From Aureispira sp. CCB-E (GTDB taxonomy: Bacteria; Bacteroidota; Bacteroidia; Chitinophagales; Saprospiraceae): DNA of 64,000 bases. This document shows, piece after piece, positions 59,793 through 64,000 of the stretch. Made by a program: the position numbers and the translations under genes. Positions within the stretch are counted from its first letter, which is position 1. The number at the start of each line of letters is the position of its first letter. The stretch covers positions 5,580,001 to 5,644,000 of the forward strand of contig NZ_CP133671.1 of the NCBI RefSeq assembly GCF_031326345.1, given 5' to 3'. A model generated the notes under the pieces. That model was not told the DNA's origin and did no database searches. It was given only the letters and a program-made list of their open reading frames with translations.

Positions 59793-62060
59793 ATGCGTTT
59801 TTATCTAGTTGTTTATTTATTGCTATTTAGTGTTGCTTGTACCAATACCTCCTCTCCCTCTCCTACACTTGATGCTATTCCGTACCCAAAAGAACCTGCA
59901 CTAATTCCTCAGCCTCAACATTTGGATATTACCTCCTCTCAATTCATTATTAACGCTGAAACGGTACTTTGGATAGATGATGTTTATCAAAAAGAGGGGG
60001 CATATCTACAAAAACTATTGCACCATTCTATGAATGTTGATTTAAAAGCAACCTCTTCAGCTGAGCATAATTTTATACGCCTCACTTCTCTTAAATCAAA
60101 AGAACCCTTGCCAAAAGAAGGTTACCATCTTCAAATTGATAGTAATCAAATTATTATTTATGGTAACGATGCCGCAGGGGTTTTCAGAGGGATTCAGACA
60201 CTCCGTCAATTATTACCTAGCACCTTCCACCAAAAAGAGCAACAAGAAGCTTGGGCAGTACCTAGTTTAGTTATTAACGATCATCCTACATTTCAATGGC
60301 GAGGTATGCTACTAGATTGCTGCCGACACTTTTTCAGTAAAGAGGTAATCAAAAAATACATTGACCTATTGGCATATTACAAAATGAATGTTTTGCATTG
60401 GCATCTAACAGAAGACCAAGGGTGGCGCATTGAAATTGATCGCTACCCCAAACTTACCCAAGTAGGCGCTTGGAGAAAAGGGGCGAATGGCGAACCTTAT
60501 GGTGGTTTTTATACCAAAGAAGATATTCGAGAGATTGTTGCCTATGCACAAGAGCGTCACATTACCATTGTCCCTGAAATTGAACTTCCAGGGCATTCTC
60601 AAGCAGCTATTGCAGCCTATCCGCATCTTTCTTGTACAGGCGAACAACTCGAAGTTGGAACTAAATGGGGGGTATTCAAAGATGTCTACTGTGCTGGTAA
60701 TGATAGTACCTTTCAATTCTTAGAAGCGGTCTTATCCGAAGTTATGGACTTATTTCCTGGAGAATACATCCACATTGGTGGCGATGAGTCTCCAAAGTAT
60801 CGCTGGGAACACTGCTCAAAATGCCAAAAAAGAATCCAAGAGGAAAAATTAAAAGATGAACACGAACTGCAAAGTTATTTTATCCAACGCATCGCAACAT
60901 TCTTAGAAAATAACGGCAAAAAGTTGATTGGTTGGGACGAAATTTTGGAAGGTGGTTTGGCAAAAAATGCAACGGTTCAGTCTTGGCGCGGCATGGGAGG
61001 TGCTTTGGAAGCAGCTCAACAAAATCACAATGCCATTAGCTCTCCAACTAGTCATGCTTATTTTGATTATAAGTTGGATGCCATTGACTTAGAAAAAGTC
61101 TACTCGTTTAATCCTATTCCTCAAGATTTGTCTACAGACAAACACCACTTTATTCTAGGAGGCGAATGCAATATGTGGACAGAGCATGTTCCTAATGCTC
61201 AAGTTTTGGATGAAAAAGTCTTTCCTAGATTACTCGCTATGACTGAAGTTTTATGGTCGGCACCTACTCAACGCAACTATTCGGAATTTTATCAAAGAGT
61301 GCAAGCCCACTACCCTAGCTTGGAAGCACTAGGGGTACAATACGGTGCCGAAACAATGCCAATCAGTATGGAAGTATTTACATCCACAGAGAGCATCAAT
61401 ATAAAGCTAACGAAGGGAACACCTGATTTGGAGTTGTATTACACAGTCGATGGCTCTACCCCTACCCTTCATTCTACAATGTACGAAACGGCCATCCCAA
61501 TCAAAACAACAACAGAATTACAGGTTCAAGCATTTAAAAATAATAAACCCTACGGAGTACCTATTCAAAGAACCTTTACCAAGCATTTGGGTAATGGGCT
61601 AGAGCCTTCTTTGAGTTATGAATATAGTTCTTACTACACAGGAGGAGGTGTGCAAGCTGTAAGCAATGGCGCTAGAGGAAGTTTAAATTTTAGAGATGGG
61701 AACTGGCAAGCCGTTCAAAAAGTTCCAATGGAAATCACTATTGATTTGCAAGCACCTCAACCAATTTCTAAGTTATCAACTGCTTTTTTCCAAAAACAAG
61801 ACTCTTGGATATTTTTACCTACCAAAATTGACTTTTTTATGTCTAATGATGGGCAGAACTTTACTCGCTTGGGAACCGTTTCCAACGATGTTTCGCCTAA
61901 AAAAGATGGTTCATTCATACAAACATTTGAATTAGAAGCTAAAAATACTACTGCACGTTATGTCCGTCTAAAAGCTCATAACATTACTTATTGTCCAAAC
62001 TGGCATGCCGCCGCAGGTAGCGAAGCTTGGTTATTTATTGATGAATTTGTAATAGAATAA
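59793..62060 (+). CDS. GH20 beta-N-acetylhexosaminidase, lipoprotein
   Basis: 755 residues with a lipoprotein signal (FSVACTN, Cys near 16). A GH20b N-terminal domain is at about 35-165. The catalytic barrel at about 168-500 has H-W-H-L-T-E-D-Q-G-W-R near 202-212 and the acid/assist pair Asp331-Glu332 in H-I-G-G-D-E. A chitobiase C-terminal-like domain (Y-Y-T-V-D-G-S-T-P-T) is near 545-600 and an F5/8 type C-like domain near 640-755. It removes terminal GlcNAc or GalNAc from glycans at the cell surface or in the periplasm. The cutC gene starts 2 bp after its stop. Confidence 0.94.
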   Translation: MRFYLVVYLLLFSVACTNTSSPSPTLDAIPYPKEPALIPQPQHLDITSSQFIINAETVLWIDDVYQKEGAYLQKLLHHSMNVDLKATSSAEHNFIRLTSLKSKEPLPKEGYHLQIDSNQIIIYGNDAAGVFRGIQTLRQLLPSTFHQKEQQEAWAVPSLVINDHPTFQWRGMLLDCCRHFFSKEVIKKYIDLLAYYKMNVLHWHLTEDQGWRIEIDRYPKLTQVGAWRKGANGEPYGGFYTKEDIREIVAYAQERHITIVPEIELPGHSQAAIAAYPHLSCTGEQLEVGTKWGVFKDVYCAGNDSTFQFLEAVLSEVMDLFPGEYIHIGGDESPKYRWEHCSKCQKRIQEEKLKDEHELQSYFIQRIATFLENNGKKLIGWDEILEGGLAKNATVQSWRGMGGALEAAQQNHNAISSPTSHAYFDYKLDAIDLEKVYSFNPIPQDLSTDKHHFILGGECNMWTEHVPNAQVLDEKVFPRLLAMTEVLWSAPTQRNYSEFYQRVQAHYPSLEALGVQYGAETMPISMEVFTSTESINIKLTKGTPDLELYYTVDGSTPTLHSTMYETAIPIKTTTELQVQAFKNNKPYGVPIQRTFTKHLGNGLEPSLSYEYSSYYTGGGVQAVSNGARGSLNFRDGNWQAVQKVPMEITIDLQAPQPISKLSTAFFQKQDSWIFLPTKIDFFMSNDGQNFTRLGTVSNDVSPKKDGSFIQTFELEAKNTTARYVRLKAHNITYCPNWHAAAGSEAWLFIDEFVIE

Positions 62061-62062
62061 TA

Positions 62063-62791
62063 ATGGTCATTGAAATTTGTTTAGATAGTCCTCAAGCGGC
62101 TTTATTAGCACAACAATATGGCGCTCAACGAGTCGAACTTTGTGCCAACTTATTGGAAGGGGGCACTACGCCTAGCTGGGGCTGTATCAAAACAACCCGA
62201 AAAGCAATTGATATTGATTTGTTTGTACTCATTCGCCCTAGAGGGGGTGATTTTTATTATAACGCTTATGAAATAGAACAAATGCGGCACAACATAGAAG
62301 TCTGCCATGCATTAGGAGTGGATGGTGTTGTGATTGGTGCCTTGGATACAACAGGAGCAATTGACTTAAAAACAACAGAAATGTTGGTAGAACTAGCTCG
62401 TCCTATGCAAGTAACGTTTCATCGTGCGTTTGATCGTTGCAAAGCTCCTCTTAAAGCTTTAGAGCAATTAATAGACTTAGGCGTTGACCGAATCTTAACA
62501 TCTGGGCAAGCTAATAAAATCGACCAAGGACTCCTTCTTATTGAGCAGCTGATTCAACAAGCTAATAAAAGAATCCAAATTCTTCCTGGTTCTGGCGTTG
62601 GTCCCCATAATATCGCACAACTAAAAGCAATTGGGGCAACAGAATTTCATTTTACGGCACAGCAATTTGCCAAACAGACGACAAGCTTTCAACACCCTAA
62701 TTTCCCTAATACTGAGTATCAAAAAAAATTATTTGATGTTCAAAAATTAAAAGCCTGTGGGGAGATTATTCATCAAACTATTGGCAACTAA
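62063..62791 (+). CDS. cutC: CutC family protein
   Basis: 242 residues, the expected TIM-barrel length. Family phrases are present: R-V-E-L-C-A-N-L-L-E-G-G-T-T-P-S-W-G near 23-40, V-L-I-R-P-R-G-G-D-F-Y-Y near 55-66, V-T-F-H-R-A-F-D near 116-123, and I-L-P-G-S-G-V near 173-179. CutC was named for copper homeostasis, but that link is disputed. Here it is sandwiched between two glycosidase genes with 2-bp and 52-bp gaps. That placement suggests a role in sugar metabolism. It is cytoplasmic, with no signal peptide. Confidence 0.92.
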   Translation: MVIEICLDSPQAALLAQQYGAQRVELCANLLEGGTTPSWGCIKTTRKAIDIDLFVLIRPRGGDFYYNAYEIEQMRHNIEVCHALGVDGVVIGALDTTGAIDLKTTEMLVELARPMQVTFHRAFDRCKAPLKALEQLIDLGVDRILTSGQANKIDQGLLLIEQLIQQANKRIQILPGSGVGPHNIAQLKAIGATEFHFTAQQFAKQTTSFQHPNFPNTEYQKKLFDVQKLKACGEIIHQTIGN

Positions 62792-62843
62792 ATCACCTTT
62801 TCAGGACAGCTACCAATCATTTCACTTTCTGACCTTAACAATT

Positions 62844-64000
62844 ATGTCTCAGCTTTTTAAATTAATTTTACTAGTTCATAGCCTGCTATTCTTCTACGCT
62901 TGCACAACGCCTTTAAACATACCAACTATTGAAAAAATAGATTTAACTGGAGATTGGCAATTCAAGCAAGTTGGTAAAACGGGTTGGACAAAAGCTGTAA
63001 TTCCTAGTGTTGTGCAACTAGATTTATTAAACGCAGGCTTAATAGAGGATCCTTTTTATGGTACGAATGAAACAGAAATTGGCTGGATTGAGTGGGAAGA
63101 TTGGGAATATCAAAAAGATTTTGAAGTATCTGAAACATTGCTCCAACAAGATGTTATTGAGTTGGTTTTTGAAGGACTGGATACTTATGCTGAAGTTTGG
63201 ATCAATGGACAAACTGTGTTAAAATCAGATAATATGTTCCGTACTTGGCGCGTCAATTGTCAAAAACATCTCAAAGTCGGAAAAAATCAATTAAAAGTTG
63301 TTTTTAAATCTCCACTCAAAGAAAAGGAAGCAGCCTTTCGTAACTTAGGTTATACCCTTCCTGCTGGCAACGATGCGGGCAGTCCCAAAGTAAGTCCTTT
63401 CGTTCGCAAAGCGCCCTACCATTTTGGATGGGATTGGGGTCCTAGGGTGGTAACGATGGGAATTTGGCGACCTGTTTATCTAGAAGCATATAGTTTTGTC
63501 AAGCTTCAAGATGTTTATTATGAACAAACGTCCATTAATACTCAAAGAGCAGCCCTTACCGCCCACATTCAATTGGATTACCCGAACTTGGAGGAAGAAA
63601 ACCTGACTATTGTCATCAAAAATGATACACAAATTCTAGCAACGGAATCCATTCGCCCCAATCAACGAACGTTTCAACATCAAATTGACTTTTCTATTCC
63701 TCAGCCCCAATTGTGGTGGTGCAATGGTTTGGGAGACGCCCATTTGTATGAATTTACAATAGACATTTCGAAAGACAAACAGTTGTTGTGCTCTCAAACA
63801 AAAAAAATTGGCTTGCGAAAAATTGAACTCGTACAATCGCCCGATTCTATTGGAACAAGCTATTATTTTAAACTGAATGGACGTCCTGTTTTCATGAAAG
63901 GAGCCAATTATATTCCGCAAGACAACCTACTACCTAGAGTAACCCAAGAAGCGTATCAACAAACCATTCAAAACGCTGTTGATGCCAATATGAACATGCT
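62844..64000 (+). CDS. GH2 beta-mannosidase-like enzyme, partial (3' end outside window)
   Basis: The frame is open from the ATG at 62844 to the window edge, 385 residues. A lipoprotein signal (FYACTTP, Cys near 20) is followed by the GH2 sugar-binding domain with I-P-S-V-V-Q-L-D-L-L-N-A-G-L-I-E-D-P-F-Y-G near 56-76 and W-I-E-W-E-D-W-E-Y, which are hallmarks of beta-mannosidases. Later come G-W-D-W-G-P-R and, near the edge, K-G-A-N-Y-I-P, which begins the catalytic barrel. The catalytic acids are not in the window. With GH20 upstream, N-glycan trimming is plausible. Confidence 0.92.
   Translation, partial: MSQLFKLILLVHSLLFFYACTTPLNIPTIEKIDLTGDWQFKQVGKTGWTKAVIPSVVQLDLLNAGLIEDPFYGTNETEIGWIEWEDWEYQKDFEVSETLLQQDVIELVFEGLDTYAEVWINGQTVLKSDNMFRTWRVNCQKHLKVGKNQLKVVFKSPLKEKEAAFRNLGYTLPAGNDAGSPKVSPFVRKAPYHFGWDWGPRVVTMGIWRPVYLEAYSFVKLQDVYYEQTSINTQRAALTAHIQLDYPNLEEENLTIVIKNDTQILATESIRPNQRTFQHQIDFSIPQPQLWWCNGLGDAHLYEFTIDISKDKQLLCSQTKKIGLRKIELVQSPDSIGTSYYFKLNGRPVFMKGANYIPQDNLLPRVTQEAYQQTIQNAVDANMNM

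Noticed and set aside
1-64000. CRISPR array or rRNA/tRNA cluster
   Set aside because: No regularly spaced direct repeats and no rRNA or complete tRNA sequence were seen on either strand.

Overview
The window looks like a chromosomal segment of a low-GC member of the Bacteroidota, most likely a marine filamentous member of the Saprospiria (Saprospira/Aureispira type). The phylum call is well supported: several secreted proteins end in type IX secretion (T9SS) sorting domains, there is a DUF4249 lipoprotein beside a TonB-dependent receptor, SprB-type repeats, a TPR-rich signalling protein, a YwqK/MORN protein, a DUF4199 protein, the futalosine-pathway gene mqnD, and promoters of the TAnnTTTG type. 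The genus is an inference from overall style only. No rRNA, tRNA, CRISPR array, prophage or complete insertion sequence is visible.

Layout. 1-6.4 kb: a partial TPR signalling protein, membrane and secreted proteins of unknown role, a class IV-type histone deacetylase convergent with a rhomboid protease, a LolD/MacB-type ABC ATPase and msrB. 6.4-10.4 kb: a 140-bp MITE-like repeat, a small membrane protein, and the DUF4249/TonB receptor pair. 10.5-18.7 kb: a repeat-containing lipoprotein with a membrane-anchored subtilisin, a tandem CAP-domain protein, an EamA transporter, YqgE, and a proteinase-K-like lipoprotein. 19.4-25 kb: a TIGR03032 protein, a YwqK protein with an unusual NhaC antiporter, and a lipoprotein. 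25-34 kb: a secreted M43-like protein whose zinc motif is destroyed, a multidomain secreted protein, a CoA-transferase/racemase and an amidohydrolase lying between inverted copies of a second MITE-like element, a methyltransferase and small lipoproteins. 34-40.2 kb: an RNase R with an extra C-terminal domain resembling uracil-DNA glycosylases, a membrane LuxR/DUF4199 cluster interrupted by the second 140-bp element, and a PIF1-like helicase. 40.6-50.8 kb: a T9SS beta-helix protein, a Kazal-like lipoprotein, an SDR, a TPR protein, a T9SS endonuclease I, mqnD, a YigZ protein, an NRDE protein, DUF4269 and an ABC ATPase. 51-64 kb: an 1881-residue T9SS surface protein, an S9 oligopeptidase, and a glycan-degrading run of GH20 hexosaminidase, CutC and a GH2 beta-mannosidase cut by the window end.

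How the genes fit together. The dominant theme is digestion and surface contact: two subtilisins, an S9 peptidase, an endonuclease, GH20 and GH2 enzymes, TonB uptake and large adhesin-like T9SS proteins. This suits a bacterium living on, or preying on, particulate or cellular material. Housekeeping functions (MsrB, RNase R, MqnD, YqgE, YigZ, PIF1) are interspersed. Intergenic space carries two MITE-like families (TIRs tagttcgttga and taagtaa...) and a looser family of degenerate repeats. These are the main mobile-DNA signal.
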